From Magnetococcales bacterium (lineage in GTDB: Bacteria > Pseudomonadota > Magnetococcia > Magnetococcales > JADGBX01): a stretch of 42,215 bases of DNA. The DNA lies in NCBI GenBank assembly GCA_015231265.1, contig JADGBX010000009.1:1-42215 (forward strand), in the 5' to 3' direction. Positions 18,037 to 27,595 of the stretch are shown piece after piece. Within the stretch, counting starts at the first letter, position 1. Each line of letters opens with the position of its first letter. Made by a program: the position numbers and the translations under genes. The notes beneath the pieces are model-generated. The model was not told where the DNA came from. It did no database searches and saw nothing but the letters and a program-made list of their open reading frames with translations.

Positions 18037-18618
18037 ATGCCCACCAAGCCCTTGAAGAGTACACGAACGGAACAGAATATCCTGACGGCCTTTATCGGCG
18101 AGTGTCAGGCGAGGACGCGGTACGAGTATTTTGCCAAAAAGGCGAAAAAAGAGGGATTTGTTCAGATCCATTACATCTTTTTGGAGACCGCCCGCCAGGA
18201 ACAGGCACATGCAAGTCGGTTGTTCAAACTGATGCAGGGTGGTGATGTCGAGGTGCAGGCTTCGTTCCCCTTTGGAGTCAACGGAACCACGGAAGAGAAT
18301 CTCAGGGCAGCAGCCAAAGGGGAGATGTATGAGGATCAAGAGATGTATCCCGCTTTTGCCAAGGTGGCAAGGGAGGAGGGATTCGACTCCATTGCCGTGA
18401 TTTTCGAGACCATCGGTATCGCAGAACGGATGCATGGTCAGCGCTTTCTTGCTCTGGCCGACGCCATTGCCAACGGAACGACATTCTCCCGTGAAGAGAG
18501 CCAGACGTGGCACTGTATCAAGTGTGGTTATCTTCATGAGGGAAAAGAGGCACCGGATGTCTGTCCTGCATGTGCCCATTCGAAAAGCTACTTCGAGATC
18601 TTCAAGGAAAACTGGTAA
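18037..18618 (+). CDS. Rubrerythrin
   Basis: This 193-residue rubrerythrin scavenges hydrogen peroxide in anaerobes and microaerophiles. The N-terminal ferritin-like four-helix domain supplies diiron ligands in FIGECQARTRYEYF (Glu22), FLETARQEQAH (Glu50, His58) and the second helix pair (Glu124, His133). The C-terminal rubredoxin domain binds one iron through Cys160, Cys163, Cys176 and Cys179 (WHCIKCGYLHEGKEAPDVCP). AAGGAA precedes the ATG. It lies 41 bases after the OsmC gene, which supports a joint role against peroxide. Confidence 0.93.
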   Translation: MPTKPLKSTRTEQNILTAFIGECQARTRYEYFAKKAKKEGFVQIHYIFLETARQEQAHASRLFKLMQGGDVEVQASFPFGVNGTTEENLRAAAKGEMYEDQEMYPAFAKVAREEGFDSIAVIFETIGIAERMHGQRFLALADAIANGTTFSREESQTWHCIKCGYLHEGKEAPDVCPACAHSKSYFEIFKENW

Positions 18619-18660
18619 TTCGACCCCCCATTGAGAATCCCGGTTGAAGAGGATTAGCGA

Positions 18661-20073
18661 TTGACGCAACAATCGAGCCCTCAGCAGAATCAGTCAGCAG
18701 CCGAGCGGTGGATGCTTGGCTCCCTGCTGACCCTTGAGCAGAATCTGCTGAATGCGGCTTCGGAAGAGGCATTCACCTTTATTGCCGTCAATGAGCTTCA
18801 TCACCTTATCCCCTTCCATCAAGCGCTCCTCTGGAGGGACTCCGGCAGGGATGGCAAGGTAGTCGCCGTTTCCGGACTACCGGTTCCTGACACCAAGGCG
18901 CCCTATTGTCGCTGGGTCGGTGCTCTATGCCATCATGTTCTGACAGCTGATGAGTATGCTTCTTCTAATCACGATGATGCATCCCCTACCCTGCAGAGAG
19001 TGTTACGTGCACTCCAGAAAAGAGATGTTCCTGAACGCTTCGCGAAACAGTGGGACGACTGGCTGCCACAGAGTTTGTTGATCGTCGAGTTGAAGACGGC
19101 AGATGGTCGTCGGTTGGGTGCGCTTCTACTCAGTCGCAGCCACGCATGGAGTGATTCCGAACTGGAGTTGATGCACGCTGTTGCCGCATCCATGGGGGCG
19201 GCTTGGGGTAATTTTCTGGATGCTCGGGGGATGATGGCAGCTGTCAGAGACTCTTTTCCGGTTCTCTGGCGTTGGTTTCTTGCCACTCTCGTCGTGGTGA
19301 TTCTGTTTCTTGTGCCGGTTCGTCAATCGATTCTTGCCCCTGGGGAGGTGGTTCCCTATCGACCCATCACGCTGCGATCACCACTTGAAGGAGTGGTCGA
19401 GAGCGTGCATGTGCAGCCTAATCAAGTCGTCGAAAAAGGGGATCTTCTTCTGACTCTAGACGACACGTACCTTCGAAACGCCCTTGTGGTTCTTGAGAAA
19501 CAGGTGGACATCGTTCGTGCAGAGTATCATCAGGCTGCACAGCGTCATGTGCGTGGAGGTGGAGAGAGTGGTACCGTCCCGCTATTAAGAAGAAAGCTGG
19601 ATCAGAAAAAGGCTGAGATGCAGTATGTCCGGGATCAATTGAATAAGGTCAGGATCGTTGCTCCGAAACCCGGGGTGGTGATTCTGGATGATCCCGACGC
19701 TCTCGATGGTCAACCGGTAGGTATCGGACAACGTCTTTTTACTCTGGCAGATCCGGCAAATGTCTGGTTACGCATTCATCTGCCGGTTGCCGATGCCGTC
19801 ACTCTGGATACCGGTACAGAGATGATATTCTTTCCATTTTCAGCGCCGGACTATTCATATCTTGGTCAGGTTCGCCAAGTGGGATTTACTCCACATCTCG
19901 TGCAAGAGGGGCGTCTCGCCTACCGTCTGCATGCTGATTTTAACCGGAAAGAGCCTCTGCCTATCGGCACGCGTGGGACGGCAAAACTGCTCCATGAACC
20001 GGTCACTCTGTTCCGTTATCTCTTCCGTCGTCCTCTGAATCTTCTGCGTCCTTGGTTTTGGACCTCTTCATGA
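18661..20073 (+). CDS. GAF-domain HlyD-type membrane fusion protein
   Basis: This 470-residue inner-membrane adaptor has an unusual cytoplasmic N-terminus of about 195 residues that resembles a GAF domain (VIVELKTADGRRLGALLLSR-type strands, then SDSELELMHAVAASMG). One transmembrane helix follows at about 201-220. The periplasmic part is HlyD/RND-adaptor-like: a biotinyl-lipoyl segment (LEGVVESVHVQPNQVVEKGD), a short coiled coil, a second lipoyl half and a beta-barrel. The start is TTG with GAGGA about 10 bases upstream. Its stop overlaps the ATG of the M50 gene. No TolC-like or ABC/RND partner is nearby, so the transported substrate and even export itself are unproven. Confidence 0.75.
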   Translation: MTQQSSPQQNQSAAERWMLGSLLTLEQNLLNAASEEAFTFIAVNELHHLIPFHQALLWRDSGRDGKVVAVSGLPVPDTKAPYCRWVGALCHHVLTADEYASSNHDDASPTLQRVLRALQKRDVPERFAKQWDDWLPQSLLIVELKTADGRRLGALLLSRSHAWSDSELELMHAVAASMGAAWGNFLDARGMMAAVRDSFPVLWRWFLATLVVVILFLVPVRQSILAPGEVVPYRPITLRSPLEGVVESVHVQPNQVVEKGDLLLTLDDTYLRNALVVLEKQVDIVRAEYHQAAQRHVRGGGESGTVPLLRRKLDQKKAEMQYVRDQLNKVRIVAPKPGVVILDDPDALDGQPVGIGQRLFTLADPANVWLRIHLPVADAVTLDTGTEMIFFPFSAPDYSYLGQVRQVGFTPHLVQEGRLAYRLHADFNRKEPLPIGTRGTAKLLHEPVTLFRYLFRRPLNLLRPWFWTSS

Positions 20074-22193
20074 CGCCTTCGGCGACAATCATGCTGCCCC
20101 GTGAATCTCTGGATCTTCACCCTGGTGCCATGGATGAAAAGGGGCACCCTACCTGGGTGATTCACGATGCGCCTTCAGGTCGCCATTTACGCATCGATTG
20201 GCTCAGTTTTGAGGTGCTCTGCCGGCTTCACCTCAAGAGCACGGCAGCGATTCATCACGCTCTTCATGTTGAAACATCTCTGCGTCCTTCACCTGAAGAG
20301 GTGATGGCTATCTCTGCCCGCTTGGGGCAACTGCATCTTCTTGATATGGAGGGTGAAGAGGGACGACACCAGTGGAAGAATACGATTAAGAGTGCTCGAA
20401 AGAGTCACTCCGGTTCCGGACTGCTCGGTCGGTTTCTGTTCCTGAAGATCCCGTTGATCAATCCCGCGCCCTTTCTGGAGCGGACCCTGCCATGGGTAAG
20501 ACCTCTCGCTTCTATTGCAGCCAGGATTCTGATGCTGGTTGTGACGATCGTTGGTTTTCTCTTGCTGGTCAGACAGTGGGAGTCGTTCACTCACACCATG
20601 CCTGACCTCTTTACCGTTCGAGGCGTGGCGCTCTTCTGGGGGACGGTCTTCGTAGCCAAAGCGCTGCATGAACTGGGACATGCCTTTGTTGCTACCCACT
20701 ATGGTGTCAGGGTGCCGGCGATGGGTGTGGCTTTGCTGGTCTTCTGGCCTGTGCTCTATACGGAGACTTCGGAAGCGTGGCGGTTGCCACGATCCAAATC
20801 CCGCGTGCATGTGGATCTGGCGGGTATCCGGGTGGAGTTGGCTTTGGCAGGATGTGCAACGCTTGTGTGGGCGATGAGTTCACCAGGGGTGTTGCGTGAT
20901 ATCGCCTTCATCCTGGCATCCGTTACATGGATCACCACGCTTGTTGTCAATCTGAATCCACTCCTGCCGTTCGATGGGTATTTTGCCCTCTGCGATCTCA
21001 CCAACACACCCAATCTTCGTCCACGCGCAGCGGCCCTGCTGAAAGGGTGGATTAGAATTCATCTTTTTGGGGCGAACCTTCCACCTTCTGAATATCTTTC
21101 ACCTTCCCGGCAGCGCCGTTTTTTGCTGTTCGGTCTTGCCGTAGCCCTCTATCGGCTCTTTCTCTACCTGGGAATCGCCCTGATTCTCTATCATTGGTTC
21201 TTCAAGCTTGCCGGTATCCTCTTGGCCGGGGCAGTGGTGGTTCGATTCATTATCGCGCCCATTCTGATCGAGTTTCGGGTTCTCTATCAAATGAAACATC
21301 CTCTTAAGATACGGACGCTTCTGCGGACGGTATTACTGTTCCTGCTGATCACACTCCCATTGCTCGTGCCGTGGGAGGAGACGCTACGGGTCCCTGCCCT
21401 GCTCAAAGCTGGCCATTTCAGCCAAGTTCACGCACCGTTTGCCGGTCGACTACAGGAGATTCACCTGCACGATGGACAAAAGGTTCATGAAGGTGATCTC
21501 CTTCTTGTCCTGCATTCTGAGGAGTTGGCCTATAAACGAGAGAGGAACAGAAAAAGTGCTCAGGAGATGCGCTGGAGAGTACGTGTCGGTGGATTATCTG
21601 AGGGATTACAGGATCAGGCCTTGGTTGCCCGTGAAACGTATATGCAAACACTGGCAGAGCAGGAAATCCTCCATCAGCAATGGCAACGAAGGAGAGTTCT
21701 GGCTCCCTTTTCCGGGACGATTGCCGCCTGGGATGAGAGCCGTACCGTCGGCTCCATGGTTGCAGAGCATGAGCCGCTCTTCACCATAATCGACCCAGAC
21801 TCTGCCGAGATTCTCGCTTTCTTTCCACAAGAGACGATCTCTGCCATCAACCATGCCGAATCTGCCCGCTTCGTGCCGGAAACAGAAGCGTTTCCTCTTC
21901 AACACTGCAGTGTTCAGACGCCAACACCCCTACCCTCTCCGGCGCTGGAGTCGCCGCTTCTTGCAGCGCACCATGGAGGTGGAATCCCTGTAGAGCCGGA
22001 TATCACCAACGAACGGTTCAAACCGTTGCAGGCAATCCATGTGGCCAGATGTTTGATTACAAAATCAGAGAAGAAAAGAGCGCTGCCGGCCATCATTCGC
22101 GGCACGCTGGTGCAGCCGGGACACTACATAATCCCACTGCAACGTATCGTAAGACAGATAGGATCAGCAGTGATACGAGAGAGTGGATTCTGA
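20070..22193 (+). CDS. PqqD-like/M50 site-2 protease/HlyD fusion membrane protein
   Basis: This polytopic protein of about 707 residues has three apparent parts. Residues 10-95 look like a PqqD-type winged-helix domain (WVIHDAPSGRHLRIDWLSFE, then helices ending in LGQLHLLD). The middle is an M50 site-2 protease with HELGH (200-204) and NPLLPFDGY (296-304) within several transmembrane helices. The C-terminal third is a periplasmic HlyD-like lipoyl/coiled-coil segment (HAPFAGRLQEIHLHDGQKVH). Proteins of this make-up are usually annotated as putative peptide zinc metalloproteases. ATG 20070 forms an ATGA overlap with the upstream stop; TTG 20052 is an alternative. Cleavage or export of a peptide is inferred. 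Confidence 0.75.
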   Translation: MTPSATIMLPRESLDLHPGAMDEKGHPTWVIHDAPSGRHLRIDWLSFEVLCRLHLKSTAAIHHALHVETSLRPSPEEVMAISARLGQLHLLDMEGEEGRHQWKNTIKSARKSHSGSGLLGRFLFLKIPLINPAPFLERTLPWVRPLASIAARILMLVVTIVGFLLLVRQWESFTHTMPDLFTVRGVALFWGTVFVAKALHELGHAFVATHYGVRVPAMGVALLVFWPVLYTETSEAWRLPRSKSRVHVDLAGIRVELALAGCATLVWAMSSPGVLRDIAFILASVTWITTLVVNLNPLLPFDGYFALCDLTNTPNLRPRAAALLKGWIRIHLFGANLPPSEYLSPSRQRRFLLFGLAVALYRLFLYLGIALILYHWFFKLAGILLAGAVVVRFIIAPILIEFRVLYQMKHPLKIRTLLRTVLLFLLITLPLLVPWEETLRVPALLKAGHFSQVHAPFAGRLQEIHLHDGQKVHEGDLLLVLHSEELAYKRERNRKSAQEMRWRVRVGGLSEGLQDQALVARETYMQTLAEQEILHQQWQRRRVLAPFSGTIAAWDESRTVGSMVAEHEPLFTIIDPDSAEILAFFPQETISAINHAESARFVPETEAFPLQHCSVQTPTPLPSPALESPLLAAHHGGGIPVEPDITNERFKPLQAIHVARCLITKSEKKRALPAIIRGTLVQPGHYIIPLQRIVRQIGSAVIRESGF

Positions 22194-22204
22194 TCGGCCG
22201 ATCA
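22191..22204. repeat. 14-bp perfect palindrome at the convergent gene ends
   Basis: TGATCGGCCGATCA is its own reverse complement. It starts on the stop codon of the M50 gene and lies 20 bases from the end of murA, which converges from the other strand. It has no loop and no T-run, so a terminator role is doubtful. A protein-binding or methylation site is possible (it holds two GATC). Confidence 0.6.
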
Positions 22205-22224
22205 TGCCATTGAAAAAGAGATGA

Positions 22225-23499
<1,275 letters not shown>

Positions 23500-23509
23500 T
23501 TACAGGATA

Positions 23510-23526
23510 ATTGCCCAATGGGCAAT
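23510..23526. repeat. 8-bp perfect inverted repeat upstream of murA
   Basis: ATTGCCCA and TGGGCAAT flank a single A, about 23-39 bases upstream of the murA start. The position fits an operator near the transcription start or a small 5'-leader hairpin. No factor can be named. Confidence 0.55.
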
Positions 23527-23769
23527 GGGAATAACGTTCCGGATGATTCACGGGTGTACTGTTTTCCCTGTTGCGAACGTGTGGTTTCTTGTGTCAAAGT
23601 ATTGATTTTATTTGATATATATATTTCTCAAAAAAAGTGGCAGTCGTGAGCCTGTTGATCACTCGTCCACCACCCCTCCAACGGATCAAAACAGAAAGCA
23701 AAGTGTACTCGAAAAGATGGATGCGCATGCGTGTTGCATTGACGCTGTGATAATGGCAGGGGGGGCCAT

Positions 23770-23810
23770 AAAAAGCAATTGGGCAGCTCCCCGAAACAGA
23801 AGCTGCCCAA
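23770..23810 (-). terminator. Intrinsic terminator of the tRNA gene
   Basis: On the minus strand TTGGGCAGCT and AGCTGCCCAA form a perfect 10-bp stem around a 12-base loop. The sequence TTGCTTTTT follows. It begins 15 bases after the tRNA 3' end and isolates the tRNA from murA. Confidence 0.8.
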
Positions 23811-23824
23811 GCTATAGATACTGT

Positions 23825-23901
23825 TGGTAGCGAGGGGGAGATTTGAACTCCCGACACATGGATTATGAATCCACAGCTCTAACCAACTGAGCTACCCCGC
23901 C
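23825..23901 (-). tRNA. tRNA with CAT anticodon, probably elongator tRNA-Met
   Basis: The 77-base cloverleaf is complete: acceptor stem GGCGGGG/CCTCGCT, D arm GCTC-AGTTGGTTA-GAGC, anticodon stem GTGGA/TCCAT around loop TTCATAA, T arm GGGAG-TTCAAAT-CTCCC, discriminator A and an encoded CCA. The sequence resembles E. coli elongator tRNA-Met in the D arm and anticodon loop. Initiator features (C1-A72 mismatch, three G-C pairs at the anticodon stem base) are absent. The first pair is G1-U72. A CAT anticodon is also found in tRNA-Ile2, whose C34 is changed to lysidine, and sequence by eye does not fully exclude that. It has its own promoter and terminator. Confidence 0.93.
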
Positions 23902-23916
23902 ATAGAAAGTGTGCTT

Positions 23917-23944
23917 ATTGTAGGGAGATTGGGAAAGATGTCAA
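23917..23944 (-). promoter_or_regulatory. Sigma70-type promoter of the tRNA gene
   Basis: On the minus strand a consensus TTGACA (-35, 23939-23944) is followed after 16 bases by TACAAT (-10, 23917-23922). The predicted start is about 10 bases before the mature tRNA 5' end. The promoter sits directly after the stop codon of the SPOR-domain gene. Confidence 0.8.
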
Positions 23945-23966
23945 CTCCTGAAAAAAGTCCCTCAAC

Positions 23967-24878
23967 TCATTGCTGGCCAACAGGTGCAAAACGCTTTTTG
24001 ATCACAGGAACAGCTAACCCCAAGTGTGACACTTCAGCGCTTATGGCTTTTGCCTCTTTGTGGGTGTCGAATGGTCCGATGATCACTTTGCGAACGGGAA
24101 GATCGGTTGCAACTTTAACGATTCGTACGGGCGTGATCTCAAGTTTTTTTGCAAGTTCGAGATCCTGAATCGCATAACCTAGCATGTACGACTTATTGAG
24201 AGAGATGATGTACCCTTCCCAGGTCTCTTCTGCTTCAACGTCCATTCCATTGGCTTTAAGCCGAACCTCTGCCTGCTTAGCCTGTTCAAGTGAAGCAAAA
24301 GGACCGGCTTGCACATTATTAACCTGGATGGTCTCCGTGGTGCTCTCAAGGATTGGGGTGAATCCATTCTCCTTGAGGCGCTTCATTAACGAGTCAGCAC
24401 CCATTTCCAGAACGAAGCTCCCAGCTTGGACGACATAACGGGGAGAGTCATAGGCAGTCTGGGGAGTTGACGATTCGAGAACGGGTGGAGGGCGCTGTTC
24501 AGGAGCGGCTTGAATGGCTGTTTGAGCCGTGTCAACAGGGTGTGCTGCCGGGGCTTTCGGTTGTGGTGCTGTTTGCAGTTTGGCAGGTGGTGTTGTCTGC
24601 TCAGATTGAGATGGGGATGCTAACACCATCTTTGATGGCGGGGAGGCCGGTTTTGCAGGTTGGTGAGGGGTGCTGGTTGAAAGGGCAGCCTCAAGCCATT
24701 CCGGCTGTTCCGGAAGCGCCATGATCTTTCCGGGCATTTCCGGCCCGGTCCAGAGTGCTCCGGGACCACTGCTCGACCCACTGACGAATAGCAGAATGTT
24801 GGCCGCAAGAAGGACGACAACCGCTATCCAGGGTAGAAGTGAGAGAACGATGGGAGGCAGTGGAATCCGTAAAGCCAC
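23967..24878 (-). CDS. Inner-membrane protein with two SPOR domains
   Basis: This 303-residue protein has a short N-terminus, one transmembrane helix at about 10-33, a Pro/Ala/Gln-rich periplasmic linker to about 140, and two SPOR-like repeats. The first begins RYVVQAGSFVLEMGADSLM and contains VQAGPFASLEQA. The second contains KVIIGPFDTHKEA. SPOR domains bind denuded septal peptidoglycan, so localisation at the division site is expected. The start is GTG, preceded by AAAGGG at good spacing. It is last in the minus-strand run before the tRNA. It is a FtsN- or DedD-like arrangement, but no specific orthologue is claimed. Confidence 0.75.
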   Translation of the reverse strand: MALRIPLPPIVLSLLPWIAVVVLLAANILLFVSGSSSGPGALWTGPEMPGKIMALPEQPEWLEAALSTSTPHQPAKPASPPSKMVLASPSQSEQTTPPAKLQTAPQPKAPAAHPVDTAQTAIQAAPEQRPPPVLESSTPQTAYDSPRYVVQAGSFVLEMGADSLMKRLKENGFTPILESTTETIQVNNVQAGPFASLEQAKQAEVRLKANGMDVEAEETWEGYIISLNKSYMLGYAIQDLELAKKLEITPVRIVKVATDLPVRKVIIGPFDTHKEAKAISAEVSHLGLAVPVIKKRFAPVGQQ

Positions 24879-24949
24879 GCGACGCCCTTTCTAAATAATA
24901 GTAAGAAAAAACAGTTCAGTGTATGCGATTACTCCAATCAGACGGTGAA

Positions 24950-25720
24950 TCATGTCTGATTGCGTTCATAAAGAAGCCTTAAACCATCAAGAGTGAGAAA
25001 CTCCTCAATCCGGTCGATTTTCTGCGTCTCCTTGGTGATGAGCCGCGCAAGGCCTCCGGTTGCAATCACCTGAATACCAGGAAGCTCAGACTCTTCTGAT
25101 ATTCTGTCGATCAGACTGTCCACCATACCGACGTAGCCCCAATAGAGTCCAGACTGCATTGAGGTGACGGTATCACGACCGATGACGCTTTTTGGTTCTG
25201 CCAGCTCAACACGTGGGAGTTTAGCAGTCTTCTCAAACAGAGCATCCAGCGCCAGTCCAGGCCCCGGGGCAATCGCTCCCCCTAGATAATCGCCGTTATC
25301 GGCAACGAGATCAAAGGTTGTTGCCGTACCGAAGTCAACGACGATGGCGGCACTCTTGACACACTCGAAAGCAGCAACAGCGTTGACGATCCTGTCTGCG
25401 CCGACCTCTTTGGGATTGTCATATCGAATAGACATCCCGGTTTTGATGCCGGGACCGACAATCAGAGGCGTAATGGTCATATAGCGCCGCAAGGTTCTGA
25501 TCAATGCCGATTGAATCGGTGGCACGACGCTGCCGATGATGACACCTTGAACCTGTCCAAGATCAAGACCGGACAACCGAAAGAGGTTAACGATCAGAAT
25601 GCCGTATTCATCACCCGTTCGTTCAACCCGTGTGGCAATCCGCCAATGCCTGACCAGACGGGGACCTTCGTAGACACCGAGAACGATGTTGGTATTGCCG
25701 ACATCAATCACAAGTAACAT
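24950..25720 (-). CDS. coaX: Type III pantothenate kinase
   Basis: This 256-residue enzyme phosphorylates pantothenate, the first step of coenzyme A synthesis, with the actin-like ATPase fold of CoaX. The N-terminal phosphate motif is [22 protein letters not shown] carries the catalytic Asp109, and [11 protein letters not shown] and [16 protein letters not shown] complete the type III signature. The gene starts 18 bases after birA ends. birA-coaX adjacency is common in bacteria and supports both calls. Confidence 0.93.
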   Translation of the reverse strand: MLLVIDVGNTNIVLGVYEGPRLVRHWRIATRVERTGDEYGILIVNLFRLSGLDLGQVQGVIIGSVVPPIQSALIRTLRRYMTITPLIVGPGIKTGMSIRYDNPKEVGADRIVNAVAAFECVKSAAIVVDFGTATTFDLVADNGDYLGGAIAPGPGLALDALFEKTAKLPRVELAEPKSVIGRDTVTSMQSGLYWGYVGMVDSLIDRISEESELPGIQVIATGGLARLITKETQKIDRIEEFLTLDGLRLLYERNQT

Positions 25721-25738
25721 GGAGTACTCAATTCATCA

Positions 25739-26554
25739 TCACTCCAGAGGCGTAACATCACCAGCAAGGATACGCTCTCGGGATCCATCCGTACACTCAA
25801 CCACCAGGAAACCGTCCTGATCAAGATCATTGAAGCACGCTTCCCGATCTCCATGCCTGCTGGAGAGTTTGACACGGCTTCCCACCGCAGGTCCATGCTT
25901 CAGCCACGCTTCCCGAATGGGGCTGACCCCCTCCTGCAACAGTGAACCGTACCACAGTTCGAATCGCTTGAGTACCGCTGCCAAAATATCTCCCCTGGCA
26001 ACTTCGACCCCTCGTTGATGACGCAGAGAGGTGAGCTGTTCCGACAGCGGTTTCGGGAACGCCTCCGGTAGAGCATTGATGTTGATTCCCACACCGATAA
26101 TCACAGCGGAAACATGGCTCCCCTGGAGGGACATTTCGCTGAGGATGCCACAGATCTTTTTGCCATGGATCAGAAGGTCATTGGGCCACTTCAGACGGAT
26201 ATCTTTGAGTTTGTGATCGTGGAGCGCTTCCAGTACGGCGACACCTGTCATTAGCGTAATAACCGGTACCTGTTGCGGCTGAAGCTTCGGACGCAGAATG
26301 AGAGAAAATGTGAGGTTGGAGCCAGCCGGAGCCTCCCATCGGCGCTGCATGCGCCCACGTCCCTGGGTTTGCCGGTCAGCAACGAAGAGCGTTCCTTCGG
26401 AGGCACCGTCACGGGCCGCTTCCATCGCCAGGGTATTGGTGGAAGGTGTTGTTTCGAGAAAGTGATAGTGCTCTGGCTGAAACAGTTTTCCCGTCAAAAG
26501 AGGGGTAAACCGTTCCGGCAAGAGAGAGAGATCCGTGAGGGTGGTGTCAGCCAT
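25739..26554 (-). CDS. birA: Biotin-[acetyl-CoA-carboxylase] ligase, catalytic type
   Basis: This 271-residue enzyme activates biotin as biotinyl-AMP and attaches it to the biotin carboxyl carrier protein. It shows TPSTNTLAMEAA, the nucleotide loop QGRGRMQRRWEAPAGSN and KWPNDLLIHGKKICGIL, followed by the small C-terminal domain. It lacks the N-terminal helix-turn-helix of E. coli BirA, so it should not repress a biotin operon. No clear ribosome site precedes the ATG. It lies 48 bases after nadC and 18 bases before coaX in the same transcriptional run. Confidence 0.93.
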   Translation of the reverse strand: MADTTLTDLSLLPERFTPLLTGKLFQPEHYHFLETTPSTNTLAMEAARDGASEGTLFVADRQTQGRGRMQRRWEAPAGSNLTFSLILRPKLQPQQVPVITLMTGVAVLEALHDHKLKDIRLKWPNDLLIHGKKICGILSEMSLQGSHVSAVIIGVGININALPEAFPKPLSEQLTSLRHQRGVEVARGDILAAVLKRFELWYGSLLQEGVSPIREAWLKHGPAVGSRVKLSSRHGDREACFNDLDQDGFLVVECTDGSRERILAGDVTPLE

Positions 26555-26602
26555 TTAAGAAAACAACATGTAAGCAACGGAAATGATTCATGCCGTGTCG
26601 CT

Positions 26603-27550
26603 TCAATCAATATCCGGGCCGGGTGGCAGGGAGAGGTGTTCGTGAAACGCCTCATCCCAGGCGTGTTGGCTTTCGGACTCCTCGCCTTCGAAGGGGCTGC
26701 GCTCCTTATAGTCCACCAACAGGGAGATGTCACAACTGCCCGCACTGTGGGTAATCGCTCCGACGGAGATCATGTTGATGCCTGTTTCTGCAATGGCACG
26801 TACTGTGTCGAGCGTCACATTGCCGCTGGCTTCAAGCAGGGCTTTGCCATCAACAAGAGCAACCGCTTCCCGCATCGCTTCCAAGTCCATGTTATCAAGC
26901 AGCAGGACGTGGGCCCCGGCATCCAGAGCGTCACGGACGTTTGTCAGGGTTTCGCACTCCACTTCAATACGGTGGAGATGGGATGTGGCGGCGTGGGCAC
27001 GTCGAACAGCCTGCTTCACCCCTCCTGCCAGGGTGATATGATTCTCTTTGATCAGAAAACCATCATCCAGTCCCATACGATGATTGACACCTCCACCGAC
27101 ACGCACTGCGTATTTCTGTAACCAGCGCATACCTGGTGTGGTTTTTCGCGTATCGGCGATTCGGACGCCGGTTCCCTGGACCTGATCGACGAATCGACGG
27201 GTCAGTGTTGCGACACCAGAGAGGTTCTGCATCAAGTTGAGGGCTAACCGCTCACCTGCCATCACCGCACGGGCAGGACCACGGATATCACAGATGGAGT
27301 TGCCGGGAAGCGCACCGCTGCCATCAGAGACTTCAGGGAGAAGCCGGACGCGGGAGTCGATGCGCCGAAACACTTCCGCTACGACTGGAAGTCCGCAGAC
27401 GATGAGATCCTGCTTGGCGACAAAAGTGGCTTCAGCTTCGATTCCTGCTGGAATCAACGCATTGCTCGTGACATCTCCACGACCGATGTCCTCTTCCAAA
27501 CCCAAGTCGATGATTCTGCTCCATGGCGTCATATCTCGATTCTCTCTCAT
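26603..27550 (-). CDS. nadC: Nicotinate-nucleotide pyrophosphorylase (quinolinate phosphoribosyltransferase)
   Basis: This protein of about 310 residues converts quinolinate and PRPP to nicotinate mononucleotide in de novo NAD synthesis. Recognisable segments are DLGLEEDIGRGDVTSNALIP, ERLALNLMQNLSGVAT, the PRPP/quinolinate region DTRKTTPGMRWLQKYAVRVGG, KENHI and LLDNMD. A C-terminal tail of about 30 residues (YKERSPFEGEESESQ onward) extends past the usual end. The ATG at 27532 (Met7) would match family starts better than 27550; both have weak ribosome sites. nadA and nadB are not in the window. Confidence 0.93.
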   Translation of the reverse strand: MRENRDMTPWSRIIDLGLEEDIGRGDVTSNALIPAGIEAEATFVAKQDLIVCGLPVVAEVFRRIDSRVRLLPEVSDGSGALPGNSICDIRGPARAVMAGERLALNLMQNLSGVATLTRRFVDQVQGTGVRIADTRKTTPGMRWLQKYAVRVGGGVNHRMGLDDGFLIKENHITLAGGVKQAVRRAHAATSHLHRIEVECETLTNVRDALDAGAHVLLLDNMDLEAMREAVALVDGKALLEASGNVTLDTVRAIAETGINMISVGAITHSAGSCDISLLVDYKERSPFEGEESESQHAWDEAFHEHLSLPPGPDID

Positions 27551-27595
27551 GCAGTCGCTAGTCTGTTGCCCATCGTCACGTACGGATAAGGATGG

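Noticed and set aside
26273-27121. Long plus-strand open frame of 282 codons
   Set aside because: It lies antisense to birA and nadC, which are clear family members, and its translation has no domain pattern and no ribosome site.
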